Below are positions 9,766-19,485 of a stretch of 64,000 bases of DNA, piece after piece. The DNA is from Thioploca ingrica (lineage in GTDB: Bacteria > Pseudomonadota > Gammaproteobacteria > Beggiatoales > Beggiatoaceae), in the NCBI GenBank assembly GCA_000828835.1, contig AP014633.1, positions 682,001 to 746,000 of the forward strand, given 5' to 3'. Made by a program: the position numbers and the translations under genes. Within the stretch, counting starts at the first letter, position 1; every line of letters begins with the position of its first letter. The notes beneath the pieces are model-generated. The model was not told the DNA's origin, made no database searches, and saw only the letters and a program-made list of their open reading frames with translations.

Positions 9766-11766
9766 TCAGGGGTTATTTTTATCAAGTTGTGGTTTTATCT
9801 CTATCGGTGTTAAGTTGTCACCCGGTAATACCGTTAGAAAATCATCTAAATTGGGTAAAATAGGAATTTCATGTTCTGAGACTAAAGGTAAGCCTTGAGC
9901 CTGTTGTTCAAGTTGTTTTGTCCGCATATAGCTATATTTATCATTGCTGATAATATTTTCACTAGCAATATCACGTACAATGACTGGATGTAAAAATACC
10001 ATTAAATTACGTTTAACTTTGTTGGATATCTGCGAACGAAATAAACCACCTATCAAGGGTAAATCACCCAATCCAGGTACTTTTTGGGTAGTTTGTTGTA
10101 AATCTTCATTAATTAAACCACCTAATACGACCATACTATTATCTTCAACAATGACAGTGGTTTTAATGCTCCGTTTATTAGTAACAATATCTGTGGTTGC
10201 AACATTGCTACGACCAATACTGGAAACCTCTTGTTCAATTTCTAATTTAACGGCATTACCCTCATTAATTTGTGGCTTAACTTTCAATTTAATACCCACA
10301 TCTTCTCTCTGAATCGTTTGAAATGGATTAGTGATACTCCCGGTGACACCCGTATTAGTATATTGTCCAGTAACAAAAGGTACATTTTGTCCAACATGAA
10401 TTTCAGCTTCTTGATTATCAAGGGTTAACAAAGAAGGCGTTGAAAGTACATTCGTGTTAGTATCGGTAGAGAGTGCTTGTAATAGTACAGCAAAATTCAG
10501 CACACTACTGTTAAACTGACCCAAACCGAGAAAAGCACCGGCATTCAGAGAAGGTAAACTTATATTTCGATTTTGACTAAATTGGTAACCACTTGCAGCT
10601 AAATCAATAATTTTTTGGTTAGTGTTATCAAAATTACTTACTCCCAATGGGGATGTATTGTGAGTACCATAAACCATCCATTGTACACCTAATTCTCGGG
10701 CGATGTCATTAGAAACTTCGGCAATGATAGCTTCTACTAATACCTGTGCTCTTCGTACATCTAATTGTTGGATGACTTCTTTTAAATTTCTCATAACTGC
10801 CGGTGTAGCTGTAATTACCAGACTATTAGTACTTTCATCCGCTTGAATGTTTGTTTTTAAAGTTTCTTTGCTTGTTGTTTGTGTATCTTTCGTTTTAGTT
10901 TTTTCTATGCTATCAGTGATTCCTTTCAATACATTTGCTAAAACAGTTGCTTGGGCATAACGCAAATAAATAACTTGGGTATTACCAACGGTTTTTACCG
11001 GGGTATCTAAATGAGTAATTAAGGTCCGCAATCGTAGCCGAGTGACTTGGTCACCGCTAATAAATACACTATTAGTTCGTTCATCAGCAACCAGAGTGGA
11101 ACTATTCGAGGTACCGGCTGTCCCCGTAGCAACTGTTGGTTTCTGCTCTAATGAAGTCAGTACGCGTACCACTTCGGCAGCCGAGGCATGTTCTAAGGCG
11201 ATGACTTCAATTTCTTCATCACTGACTTGGTCAATCCGGTGAATAATTTTAAGTAACCGTTGAACATTACTGGCTTGATCAGAAATGACTAGAGTATTGT
11301 TTTCTGGATAGGCGACTAAATGTCCTTGTTGTTGGATGAGTGGGCGAAGCAAAGGAATTAATTGTGCCGCAGATACATGTTGCATAGATACGACTTGAGT
11401 AATGATACTATCACCCGCTAAGGTTTCGTTATCTAACAACACAGGGGTATTTTGAGATTTAGCTAAGTTATCTGGCACAATTTTAATAACATTTCCCGTG
11501 GGAATAGCGGCAAATCCATGCACACCGAGTATTGATAAGAAGACTTCATAAACTTGATCGCTATTCATGGGTTGATTAGAAATGACAGTAATTTCGCCTT
11601 TCACGCGTGGATCAACTATAAATGTTTTGTGAGTTACTTCTGAAATCAGATCAATCAATTGATTAATATCCATCCTTTTAAAATTCAACGTCACTTCTTC
11701 AGCAAACACAGTTGGTAAAAACAATATTACCAGGCAATAAAGCAGAATTCTCAAAGGAAATAACAT
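9766..11766 (-). CDS. gspD: Type II secretion system secretin GspD
   Basis: Outer-membrane pore of the type II secretion system. A signal peptide (about 1-22, ending PTVFAEE) is followed by an N0 domain (VTLNFKRMDINQLIDLISEVTHKTFIVDPRVKG), N1-N3 ring modules (VSMQHVSAAQLIPLLRPLI, VIALEHASAAEVVRVL, VIYLRYAQATVLANVL), and the secretin core with NVLSTPSLLTLDNQEAEI, VGQNVPFVTGQ and VPGLGDLPLIGGLFRS. 666 aa is standard. It lies downstream of gspC on the same strand but 364 bp away, wider than usual. A linker region rich in Thr and Lys (about 280-300) is typical. No other gsp genes are in the window. Confidence 0.96.
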   Translation of the reverse strand: MLFPLRILLYCLVILFLPTVFAEEVTLNFKRMDINQLIDLISEVTHKTFIVDPRVKGEITVISNQPMNSDQVYEVFLSILGVHGFAAIPTGNVIKIVPDNLAKSQNTPVLLDNETLAGDSIITQVVSMQHVSAAQLIPLLRPLIQQQGHLVAYPENNTLVISDQASNVQRLLKIIHRIDQVSDEEIEVIALEHASAAEVVRVLTSLEQKPTVATGTAGTSNSSTLVADERTNSVFISGDQVTRLRLRTLITHLDTPVKTVGNTQVIYLRYAQATVLANVLKGITDSIEKTKTKDTQTTSKETLKTNIQADESTNSLVITATPAVMRNLKEVIQQLDVRRAQVLVEAIIAEVSNDIARELGVQWMVYGTHNTSPLGVSNFDNTNQKIIDLAASGYQFSQNRNISLPSLNAGAFLGLGQFNSSVLNFAVLLQALSTDTNTNVLSTPSLLTLDNQEAEIHVGQNVPFVTGQYTNTGVTGSITNPFQTIQREDVGIKLKVKPQINEGNAVKLEIEQEVSSIGRSNVATTDIVTNKRSIKTTVIVEDNSMVVLGGLINEDLQQTTQKVPGLGDLPLIGGLFRSQISNKVKRNLMVFLHPVIVRDIASENIISNDKYSYMRTKQLEQQAQGLPLVSEHEIPILPNLDDFLTVLPGDNLTPIEIKPQLDKNNP

Positions 11767-12130
11767 AATATGTTTATAAATGGGTAGATTGGTTAGTGCA
11801 ATGAAAGGAAATAAACAAATAACATTGTGCTAAAAAAACGATATCCAAATAAATTTGTTAATTTTATCACGAACATTATTGTTAGCAGACATGATTTACA
11901 ATAGGGAGTGAGATAATAAAATCTATTTTAATAATTAAATTTAATTTGGTAATGAAAATAGGTCAATAATAACAATCACACCATTTTTTATAAATAGCTT
12001 CGATATCGCTTGAATTATTTAGTCAGTAAAATGAGTAAAGGAGTACTTGGTTTCTTTTTTTACTCAATGGCTTTCTTGCGTTTTGCAAATCTTACTGCAC
12101 TTTGCAAATCAAAATTAGAAATTCTGCTAC
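11767..12130. other. Unusually long gspC-gspD spacer
   Basis: 364 bp without a supported gene separates gspC from gspD. It is AT-rich. Two direct copies of TTTGCAAATC (12082-12091 and 12101-12110) lie 19 bp apart just downstream of gspC. No terminator or RNA gene is evident. It may hold a separate gspD promoter. Confidence 0.45.
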
Positions 12131-13030
12131 TTATTTTTCCACGTTAAAAGAAAACGACAATGGTTGTCCTTCACGTAAGATTTCTAGATTAATTTGCTCG
12201 GCAGTTGCCAAGGGTTGTATAACACTTAATCCATTGATTGGACTGTCTAATTTAACACCGTTCAGGGTGGTTAATATATCACCTGGTTGGAGGTTAAAAC
12301 GGGCTAGTAAATGAGTATCTTGTCCCGGGTTAATTTGATAACCAACCAAACGACCAGCTTGATTAATAGGTGAAATCCGTATTAATTTCATTAAACTATT
12401 TGGGTCAGTCTGCAATTGGTGTTGGTAATGACCTAGAAGTTGTCCGGGACTTAATTCATCTGCGTTGGAAGAATTTTGCACATTTTTTGCCTCGCCAATT
12501 GTATTGACGATAGGAATTGATTTTTTACTATCTAATAAATTCAAGATTTCGATTTGTCCATTTCTTGATAAAGTAACCTGTTTTTCATGTATTTCGTGAA
12601 GTATCGCTCCACCAGGTAAAGATTCATTAGTATGATAAAAATTTGTTTTACCAAGAGAATCTGCGATCATGGCCAGTGAAGTGTGATGATTGGAACTATA
12701 GTAAATACCATGTAACTTTAAATCAAGGTGAGTTTGAGGTAACGTTTGAACATCTGTGGTAGAAGTTGTGGAAATTGTAGGAAGTTTACCGAATAAATAA
12801 GCTTGTTTGAGAGCTGAAATATCAAGGGTAACCTTAGCAGAAGGTTGAATTTGATCAAATCGGGAAAAGAGTCGATTATGGGGTATTCGGTGAACTAAAT
12901 TGGTGGTTGAGGATGCTAAAAATAGTTCTACCACAGAATATCCAATTATCCCACATAATCCAAGATTAATGAAAATAATCCATTGGGTTGAGACAATAAA
13001 ACGCATTAATAAATTATTGAATTTATTCAT
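12131..13030 (-). CDS. gspC: Type II secretion system inner-membrane protein GspC
   Basis: Inner-membrane protein that links the inner platform to the secretin. A short cytoplasmic N-terminus, one membrane segment (about residues 13-35, WIIFINLGLCGIIGYSVVEL), and a homology region at about 75-160 (LDLKLHGIYYSSNHHTSLAMI, the GspC HR fold) are visible. The C-terminus has a PDZ-like domain (YQINPGQDTHLLARFNLQPG, DILTTLNGVKLDSP). 299 aa fits. It is divergent from the 1000-aa exported repeat protein at 13357, with which it shares a 326-bp promoter region. Confidence 0.9.
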   Translation of the reverse strand: MNKFNNLLMRFIVSTQWIIFINLGLCGIIGYSVVELFLASSTTNLVHRIPHNRLFSRFDQIQPSAKVTLDISALKQAYLFGKLPTISTTSTTDVQTLPQTHLDLKLHGIYYSSNHHTSLAMIADSLGKTNFYHTNESLPGGAILHEIHEKQVTLSRNGQIEILNLLDSKKSIPIVNTIGEAKNVQNSSNADELSPGQLLGHYQHQLQTDPNSLMKLIRISPINQAGRLVGYQINPGQDTHLLARFNLQPGDILTTLNGVKLDSPINGLSVIQPLATAEQINLEILREGQPLSFSFNVEK

Positions 13031-13356
13031 CGATGGTAAACGGGGTTAAACTGAGGTGCAATAAAATACATGGAATAAACTATCAACTAAAAATAGGTAA
13101 TAATCCTATTGTGTAAGTACATAATAAATCCTAGTATTTAAATTAATTATTTTTTAAGTTAACCAAAAATTTTAAATAATAATAAAAAATAAATTTTAAG
13201 ATATATTACAACTGGTTTTTAACATTTTAAGACAAAAATTATTAATAATGACATATGTATTTTAATGATATAATATTTGTGTGTAAGCTATAATAAAAAT
13301 ATAAGCCTTTGAAATTACCTTCCATGAGCTAAAACTATCTCATTAGGATATTAACT
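13031..13356. promoter_or_regulatory. Divergent promoter region, gspC versus repeat protein
   Basis: Very AT-rich 326-bp gap between divergent genes. A perfect TATAAT lies at 13269-13274 with ATGACA at 13248-13253 as a possible but short-spaced (15 bp) -35, in the right orientation for the plus-strand gene. AGGA sits about nine bases before its ATG 13357. No palindromic operator was recognised. Confidence 0.4.
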
Positions 13357-16300
13357 ATGAAAAAAAATTCATTACTACTATGGATTTTAATACCTATTTC
13401 TTGTATGACAAATTATGTTGTCTATGCAGAATCTTTAGATCCATTAGACCCAGATGTAGTGGTAGAAGAACCTACTCCTACAGATTTAATTGAACCTGAT
13501 CCTGTTCCTGATCAGACAATCCAGGATGAAGAAGTACCCGTCGATGTATGGGCACCAGATGAACCGGTTGCTCCAGCGGAAGAACCAGTGGATACAGCGG
13601 AAGAACCGGTCGATTCTTTAGAACCGTTATTAGACCCGATGGGAACCGGAGGAAGTCAACCTATTGTCGGAGGTGGACTTCAATCTGCCTTAGGTGGGCT
13701 TCAATCTGCTATTCTACCAACGACTACTCCACCAAATACAAGTACAGATAATCAAAGTAACTCTTCAACCAGTAATTCAACAGTAGATACCAGTAATGGT
13801 ACTTCTACAGAATCTCAGACTAATCAGCCGGTTCTAGCTAACCCGACTTCAAGTAACTTAATTGCTCCAGCCAGTACGAGTACCGGTAATCAAAGTAACT
13901 CTTCAACCAGTAATTCAACAGTAGATACTAGTAATGGTACTTCTGCAGAATCTCAGGTTGACCAACTGGTTCTAGCTAACCCGACTTCAAGTAACTTAAT
14001 CGATCCAACCAGTACGGGTACAAATGAGCAAACTAACTCTTCAACTAGTAATGGTACTACTTCTACAGAATCTCAGACTAATCAGCCGGTTCTAGCTAAC
14101 CCGACTTCAAGTAACTTAATTGCTCCAGCCAGTACGAGTACCGGTAATCAAAGTAACTCTTCAACCAGTAATTCAACAGTAAATACCAGTAATGGTACTT
14201 CTGCAGAATCTCAGACTAATCAGCCGGTTCTAGCTAACCCAACTTCAAGTAACTTACCCGCTAATAAAAACAGTACCTTGACTGAAAATAGTACTCAAAC
14301 CAGTTCTTCTGGTGACAAAAACAAGACATCCACTGCAACTCAAAATAGTTCCACTAAGAATAGTAACACAACCCATTCTAATTCAAGTCAAAGTAATTTG
14401 AGTGGCTCAACACGTAGTAACAATACCGCTTCAAAAGCAAGTTCAACTCAATCAAAATCTAATGTTAATACAACTACTTCCACATCAACAACAAAAGACA
14501 ATACAGATGATAAGAATACCCCGACCAATTCATCTGTTCAGGATAGAGTAACAACCAGGCAAAATGCTTCAACGACTACCGATGAAAATCCTTCCGGTAA
14601 TTCCAATTTGAGCGAAGGTGACAGTCCAGTTTCTTCATCTAATGCTCAGCAAGAAAAGACACTTAACGAAAGTAATAATGAACCTGGAATTCAAACCAAT
14701 GCCAACGAGAATGAAAGTCAACTCAGCACGCCGAAATCAGAAGCCAATGAAGAAGGTGGGACAACTCCATTACAGAATGACGGCGTTGTGATTGTGGCAG
14801 ATAATTCTGTACTACCCAATACCTTTAGTGTTGATACTCAGATTGGTCCTCATCAAGTATTTCTTATCCATATAGGGGAAGGTTATTCTAAACCAGAGGT
14901 CGTAGAACATTTAAATAATAGTCAAGTTTTTATTAAAGAAAATTTGTTAACCTATGTACCTCATCTTGGATTCATTGGGATTGATACTTTTAGTTACCGA
15001 GTGACTGATCCTGAAGGTAAAAGGGTTGTTAAACAAGTGAGGGTTAAAGTCACTGCAAAAGACGAGCTTGTTCCGGTAAAAAATTGCCAACTGTATTTCA
15101 TTAATGATGAAGGTGATAGTAATTCTCAGTTTTTAACGGTAGCTCCAAAGAGTAAAATAGCTATCGAATTGGGTCCTAAGTATTATACTTTTGACATAGA
15201 AGGCCTGGCAATTCATCCGACCACCGGGCTACTTTATGCCACCTCTGGAAAAGGAAAACAAAATATCTTTGATGGTTATCTTTATCGAGTTAATCCTGAG
15301 ACTGGGGGCGTAACTATTATTGGTGACACCGGTTATAGTGAATTATCATCACTCGCGTTTCGTCCCGACGGCACTTTATGGAGTTGGGCTAGAAAGGGAA
15401 GTAAAGATAAATCGAAACCGATTGGACTTATTCAAATTGATCCGACTACTGCTCAAAGTCAATTTATATTTCCCGCTTCTGTAGACATTGAGGGGTTAGC
15501 CTGGGACTCTGAAGGTAAGATATTGTATGGTACTGAACAAACTCGGTTATGGGCGTTTGATGGGAAAGAACTTCATCAACAATGTTCTAATTTCTCCTCC
15601 GAAGTTGAATCACTAGAAACCTCAGTGAATGGAATGCTGTTATTTGGCACCAATGAACATAAGGGTAACTCTATACACCTTTATGATCCCGCAATTTGTG
15701 AAGAAATAACCGGAGATTCATTTACTACTCCTTCAATAAGCGGTATCTTTGATATAGAATCACTGGCGTGGCCATTAGAATGTCAATCGGCTATGACTAA
15801 AACGACTCTTTCGGATAAAGACAGTAATTCGACCAAAACTTCTAATGTTGATAATCAGAAAACAACTCGTAACAGTAAAAAAGTAACCTCTCAACCAGTA
15901 ACGACTTGTCCAAGTGATATCATTGGACCGTGTCCAGCTTTGAAACCGGAAGAAGTACAACGATTTTTCACTGACAATTTAAAAGCAGATTTTGTCCAAC
16001 TTGATCCAGATGGGTTATTATTTGTATCACTCAATGAGCAGTTACACTATGGGTTCTTCTCTTATTCATTGTCGGCAGAACAAGTTAGGAAATTGAAATT
16101 AAAGTCGGTTTATGAAGTCGCTTGTGAAAAAAATGCGGATTCAGTTGCGCAATTAAAATTAAGCTTAACCAAAGATGTTGATGGTGAAGGTCATGGCGAC
16201 TTTGTGATCACTTATTGCGACGGACAAGCTCAAATGCTGTTTTATTTAGGTATAACCGACTCTGTTCTTACGGGTACGGATGATATTGAAACTTCCAACG

Positions 16301-16359
16301 CGATAAAAAAAGAGGACGTTAAGACAAAAAAAGGTAATTCTACCCAAACAAAGAATTAG
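13357..16359 (+). CDS. Exported 1000-aa modular protein with tandem Ser/Thr/Asn repeats
   Basis: Not assigned to a family as a whole. Seen in order: signal peptide (1-24, NYVVYAES); an acidic Pro/Glu/Asp-rich segment (about 25-95); four near-identical repeats of about 46 aa (about 129-301); a Ser/Thr/Asn-rich linker to about 470; a bacterial Ig- or cadherin-like module (about 480-565, GFIGIDTFSYRVTDPEGK); a beta-propeller-like or Ca-binding region (about 570-805) with IEGLAIHPTTGLLYATSGKG, LSSLAFRPDGTLWSW and IEGLAWDSEGKILYGTE; a second low-complexity linker; and a C-terminal domain with four Cys residues. There is no LPXTG, PEP-CTERM or C-terminal membrane helix. Divergence from gspC suggests, but does not show, export by the type II system. 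Confidence 0.8.
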   Translation: MKKNSLLLWILIPISCMTNYVVYAESLDPLDPDVVVEEPTPTDLIEPDPVPDQTIQDEEVPVDVWAPDEPVAPAEEPVDTAEEPVDSLEPLLDPMGTGGSQPIVGGGLQSALGGLQSAILPTTTPPNTSTDNQSNSSTSNSTVDTSNGTSTESQTNQPVLANPTSSNLIAPASTSTGNQSNSSTSNSTVDTSNGTSAESQVDQLVLANPTSSNLIDPTSTGTNEQTNSSTSNGTTSTESQTNQPVLANPTSSNLIAPASTSTGNQSNSSTSNSTVNTSNGTSAESQTNQPVLANPTSSNLPANKNSTLTENSTQTSSSGDKNKTSTATQNSSTKNSNTTHSNSSQSNLSGSTRSNNTASKASSTQSKSNVNTTTSTSTTKDNTDDKNTPTNSSVQDRVTTRQNASTTTDENPSGNSNLSEGDSPVSSSNAQQEKTLNESNNEPGIQTNANENESQLSTPKSEANEEGGTTPLQNDGVVIVADNSVLPNTFSVDTQIGPHQVFLIHIGEGYSKPEVVEHLNNSQVFIKENLLTYVPHLGFIGIDTFSYRVTDPEGKRVVKQVRVKVTAKDELVPVKNCQLYFINDEGDSNSQFLTVAPKSKIAIELGPKYYTFDIEGLAIHPTTGLLYATSGKGKQNIFDGYLYRVNPETGGVTIIGDTGYSELSSLAFRPDGTLWSWARKGSKDKSKPIGLIQIDPTTAQSQFIFPASVDIEGLAWDSEGKILYGTEQTRLWAFDGKELHQQCSNFSSEVESLETSVNGMLLFGTNEHKGNSIHLYDPAICEEITGDSFTTPSISGIFDIESLAWPLECQSAMTKTTLSDKDSNSTKTSNVDNQKTTRNSKKVTSQPVTTCPSDIIGPCPALKPEEVQRFFTDNLKADFVQLDPDGLLFVSLNEQLHYGFFSYSLSAEQVRKLKLKSVYEVACEKNADSVAQLKLSLTKDVDGEGHGDFVITYCDGQAQMLFYLGITDSVLTGTDDIETSNAIKKEDVKTKKGNSTQTKN
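13741..14264 (+). repeat. In-frame tandem repeat, 138-bp unit, four copies
   Basis: Copies begin near 13741, 13879, 14017 and 14137. The first two periods are exactly 138 bp (46 codons) and the third copy is shortened to 120 bp. The unit encodes QSNSSTSNSTVDTSNGTS followed by ESQTNQPVLANPTSSNL. Near-identity at the DNA level points to recent duplication or recombination rather than old divergence. It is coding, so it is not a CRISPR array. Confidence 0.9.
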
Positions 16360-16712
16360 CAGAATTAAATAACATATTCTCTTCCCCGTGACCAGCAGGT
16401 AAGAAGAGTAGTATTTATAGTTAATTTAGTTAAACCCGACCTTCCGCACACCTCTCCCCTCCATCGTCAAAATCCAATAAGTATTTGCTCAAAAGTTTTC
16501 CCCCAGCAATATAGTCATTATTTATAATAAATACAATAGTTTATTGATTATTGATAACCCAAAATAATTTCCACCCGATGACTTGAAAACTCACTTAGAT
16601 ATGCTCTACTTTATGGTACATTACGGTTAACATTTAACGTACTCAAGGCTTCACTGAAGGTCAATTAGTGAGTGAAAACTATCCGAACTATTGTCAAATA
16701 GGATTACTATAT
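16360..16712. other. Intergenic region upstream of hypX
   Basis: About 350 bp. No hairpin with a T-run, RNA gene or repeat was recognised. An in-frame GTG at 16668 extends the hypX frame but lacks the family N-terminus. AGGAT lies eight bases before the preferred ATG 16713. Confidence 0.4.
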
Positions 16713-18512
16713 ATGCGCATTCTACTTATCTCAACGTCATATAATGGTTTAACCCAGTATGCTCATTTGGAACTGCTGGCATTAGGACATGATGTTTCTA
16801 TTGAGTTGTCTTTAAGTGATGAAGTGATGAGAGAAGGAATTGAATTATTTCAACCTGATTTAATTATTTGTCCCTTTTTAAAGGAAAAAATCCCTGAAGA
16901 TATTTGGCGTAACCAGGTTTGTATTATTATCCATCCCGGTATTAAAGGCGATCGCGGCGCCTCTTCTATGGATTGGGCTATTTTGAATAACGAGGTGGAA
17001 TGGGGTGTAACCGCTCTACAAGCTACGGAGGTGATGGATATCGGTGATATTTGGGCCGCAGTTACTTTTAAAAGAAGACCAGTTTGTAAAGCACGTATGT
17101 ATCGGCATGAAATTATGGCAACCGGAATTCAGATTATTTTGGACACGGTTAAACGCTTTGGAAGTGGGATTTATTTACCTGAACCGCTCGATTATACCAA
17201 TGAAGAGGTTAGGGGACAATTACGTCCGATTATGACTCAAGCGGATAGACGTATTAATTGGTCAACCGATAACGTTGATACCATTATAAAAAAGATATAT
17301 TCCGCTGATAATCAGCCAGGTGTTTTAGATACCATTGCGGGGGAAGAATATTATCTTTATGGTGCTCACCGCGAAGGTAAATTGTTAGGTAATCCGGGTG
17401 AAATAATTGCTAAACGGTATGATGCTATTTGTCGAGCAGCGATAAATGGAGCGGTGTGGATATCACATCTACGCAAGAAATCGACTGCCACCCAAACTTT
17501 TTTCAAGTTACCCGCTACGATGGTTTTGAGTGAAGTTCTGCAAGAGGTACCCCATTCTCCAGTAGAAACCTTTTGTGCTGAGAGTAATTGCGAAGCACTT
17601 TATACCGGCTATAGTACCACCTATAACGAAATTTGGTATAGCGAAGTTAATGAAGTCGGCCATTTATACTTTGATTTTTATAATGGTGCGATAGATACCG
17701 AAAAATGTGAACGTTTAAGAGAAGCGTATCTGGCAGCCTGTCATCGCCCAACGAAAGTTATCGTTTTATCTTGTGGGATGGATTTTTGGTCAAATGGGGT
17801 TCATCTCAATATGATCGAAGCCGCTGATAATCCGGCTGACGAAGCTTGGCGTAATATTAATGCCATTAATGATTTAATTCATGCCATCATTACGACTGAT
17901 ACCCATTTGGTTATCTCAGCTATGTTAGGCAATGCGGCTGCCGGTGGAGTCATTATGGCTTTAGCCGCTGACTACATTTATGCCCGCTCCGGTATTGTTT
18001 TAAATCCCCATTATAAAACCATGGGGTTATATGGTTCAGAGTATTGGACTTATTTGCTACCCAAACGAGTTGGTCAAGAGAAAGCCATTAGCTTAACTGA
18101 AAATTGTTTACCGATTAGTACTCAACAGGCGAAAGAAATCGGATTAATTGATGGAATTGTTTATAGTGATGGTTATGACTTTCACCGACATATTACCCGC
18201 TTAGCTGAAAAAATCGCTCGTAGTCCAGATTTTTGTGAGCAGCTTTCACAAAAGGTTGATGAACGGTCTCGGGCTGAACAGAAAAAGCCTTTAGCAGAAT
18301 ATCGGGCTGAAGAGTTGGCAGAAATGAAGAAATGCTTTTATGATCCCAATCATATCTATCCTCAAGCTTGCGGAAATTTTCACGTCATGCGTCGCAATTT
18401 TGTGTATAAAATCCGTCCGGTAGAAACCCCACTCCGATTAGCCAAACATCGCGATTTAACTGGACACGCAAGGAGGAGTTGGGGGTGGTTGAGTCAAAAA
18501 TGCGTAACCTGA
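16713..18512 (+). CDS. hypX: Hydrogenase maturation factor HypX (HoxX)
   Basis: HypX converts the formyl group of formyl-tetrahydrofolate to CO for the active site of [NiFe]-hydrogenase under oxic conditions. The N-terminal half is a formyltransferase domain (MRILLISTSYNGLTQ, then IIIHPGIKGDRGASSMDWAI with the catalytic-region HPG). The C-terminal half is an enoyl-CoA-hydratase/crotonase fold (IVLSCGMDFWSNGVHLNMIE, MLGNAAAGGVIMALAADYI, LNPHYKTMGLYGSEYW). ATG 16713 gives the family N-terminus. The roughly 600 aa length is slightly above the usual value. No hydrogenase structural or hyp genes are adjacent, so the target enzyme lies outside the window. Confidence 0.93.
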   Translation: MRILLISTSYNGLTQYAHLELLALGHDVSIELSLSDEVMREGIELFQPDLIICPFLKEKIPEDIWRNQVCIIIHPGIKGDRGASSMDWAILNNEVEWGVTALQATEVMDIGDIWAAVTFKRRPVCKARMYRHEIMATGIQIILDTVKRFGSGIYLPEPLDYTNEEVRGQLRPIMTQADRRINWSTDNVDTIIKKIYSADNQPGVLDTIAGEEYYLYGAHREGKLLGNPGEIIAKRYDAICRAAINGAVWISHLRKKSTATQTFFKLPATMVLSEVLQEVPHSPVETFCAESNCEALYTGYSTTYNEIWYSEVNEVGHLYFDFYNGAIDTEKCERLREAYLAACHRPTKVIVLSCGMDFWSNGVHLNMIEAADNPADEAWRNINAINDLIHAIITTDTHLVISAMLGNAAAGGVIMALAADYIYARSGIVLNPHYKTMGLYGSEYWTYLLPKRVGQEKAISLTENCLPISTQQAKEIGLIDGIVYSDGYDFHRHITRLAEKIARSPDFCEQLSQKVDERSRAEQKKPLAEYRAEELAEMKKCFYDPNHIYPQACGNFHVMRRNFVYKIRPVETPLRLAKHRDLTGHARRSWGWLSQKCVT

Positions 18513-18537
18513 GTTAAATTATTTCTCTATTACTCCT

Positions 18538-19386
18538 ATGAATTACCGCCATCTTTATCATGCCGGCAGTTTTGCCGATGTATGTAAACACGTTATCTTG
18601 ATTAATCTTATCAATGCTTTTAAATCTAAAAATACTCCCTTTTGCTACCTTGACACCCATGCCGGTAGGGGTCGTTATCATCTCCTGGCTTCGCCAACTC
18701 AGCAACCTCAAGAATATCAAGGCGGAATTAAACGGTTACTTAATGCACGTGAACTGTTACCGGACATAGGTAATTATTTAAATTTAGTCATGGCATTTAA
18801 CCAGGATAATCAATCCAATATCATTTATTATCCGGGTTCGCCTTTGATTGTGAGTACTTTATTACGTCCTCAAGATCGTGCTATTTTAATTGAAATACAT
18901 CCACAAGAATTTCAACTTTTAAAACAAGAATTGAGTCATAATAAACAAGTAGCAATACATCATTTAGATGGTTATCAAGGTATAAAAGCATTGTTACCGC
19001 CTCAAGAAAAACGGGGATTATTATTTATCGATCCCCCGTTTGAACAAGAACGTGAGTTTGATGATATATTGAATGGGATAGAAATAGCACATCAACGTTG
19101 GTGCAATGGCATGATAGCAGTTTGGTATCCCATTAAAGATCGCCACAAAATTGATCACTTTCATCAACAATTAACCACCCAAAAAATTCGCAAAATTTTA
19201 GTCGCGGAATTATGCCTGTTTCCGGATGATGTTAAATTGAGACTCAATGGTTCGGGTATGATCATTATTAATCCACCTTGGCAATTTGATCGCCAAGTAC
19301 AAACTCTGCTGATGCAACTTTTACCCTGGTTAACCATAGCCAATAATCCGGGTAAAGTGGTCGTAAAATGGTTAGTAACCGAGTAA
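18538..19386 (+). CDS. rlmJ: 23S rRNA (adenine2030-N6)-methyltransferase RlmJ
   Basis: It methylates A2030 of 23S rRNA. The canonical N-terminus MNYRHLYHAGSFADVCKHVI is present, as are the SAM-binding region YLDTHAGRGRYHL (about residues 40-52) and the catalytic DPPFE motif (about 162-166), which is the form used for N6-adenine methylation. 282 aa is standard. It follows hypX by 25 bp on the same strand, so it may be transcribed from the same promoter. Confidence 0.96.
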   Translation: MNYRHLYHAGSFADVCKHVILINLINAFKSKNTPFCYLDTHAGRGRYHLLASPTQQPQEYQGGIKRLLNARELLPDIGNYLNLVMAFNQDNQSNIIYYPGSPLIVSTLLRPQDRAILIEIHPQEFQLLKQELSHNKQVAIHHLDGYQGIKALLPPQEKRGLLFIDPPFEQEREFDDILNGIEIAHQRWCNGMIAVWYPIKDRHKIDHFHQQLTTQKIRKILVAELCLFPDDVKLRLNGSGMIIINPPWQFDRQVQTLLMQLLPWLTIANNPGKVVVKWLVTE

Positions 19387-19485
19387 TCACATCGCCTAAT
19401 GAATTATACTTTGAATCACCGGCAAACTAACATGCTGGTTATTATTAGTATCTCACCGAAATAAATCTGATTTCGATCTAAAAAC

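Noticed and set aside
13741..14264. Tandem repeats that might be taken for a CRISPR or satellite array
   Set aside because: They are in frame with one long gene, contain no unique spacers and encode a Ser/Thr/Asn linker.
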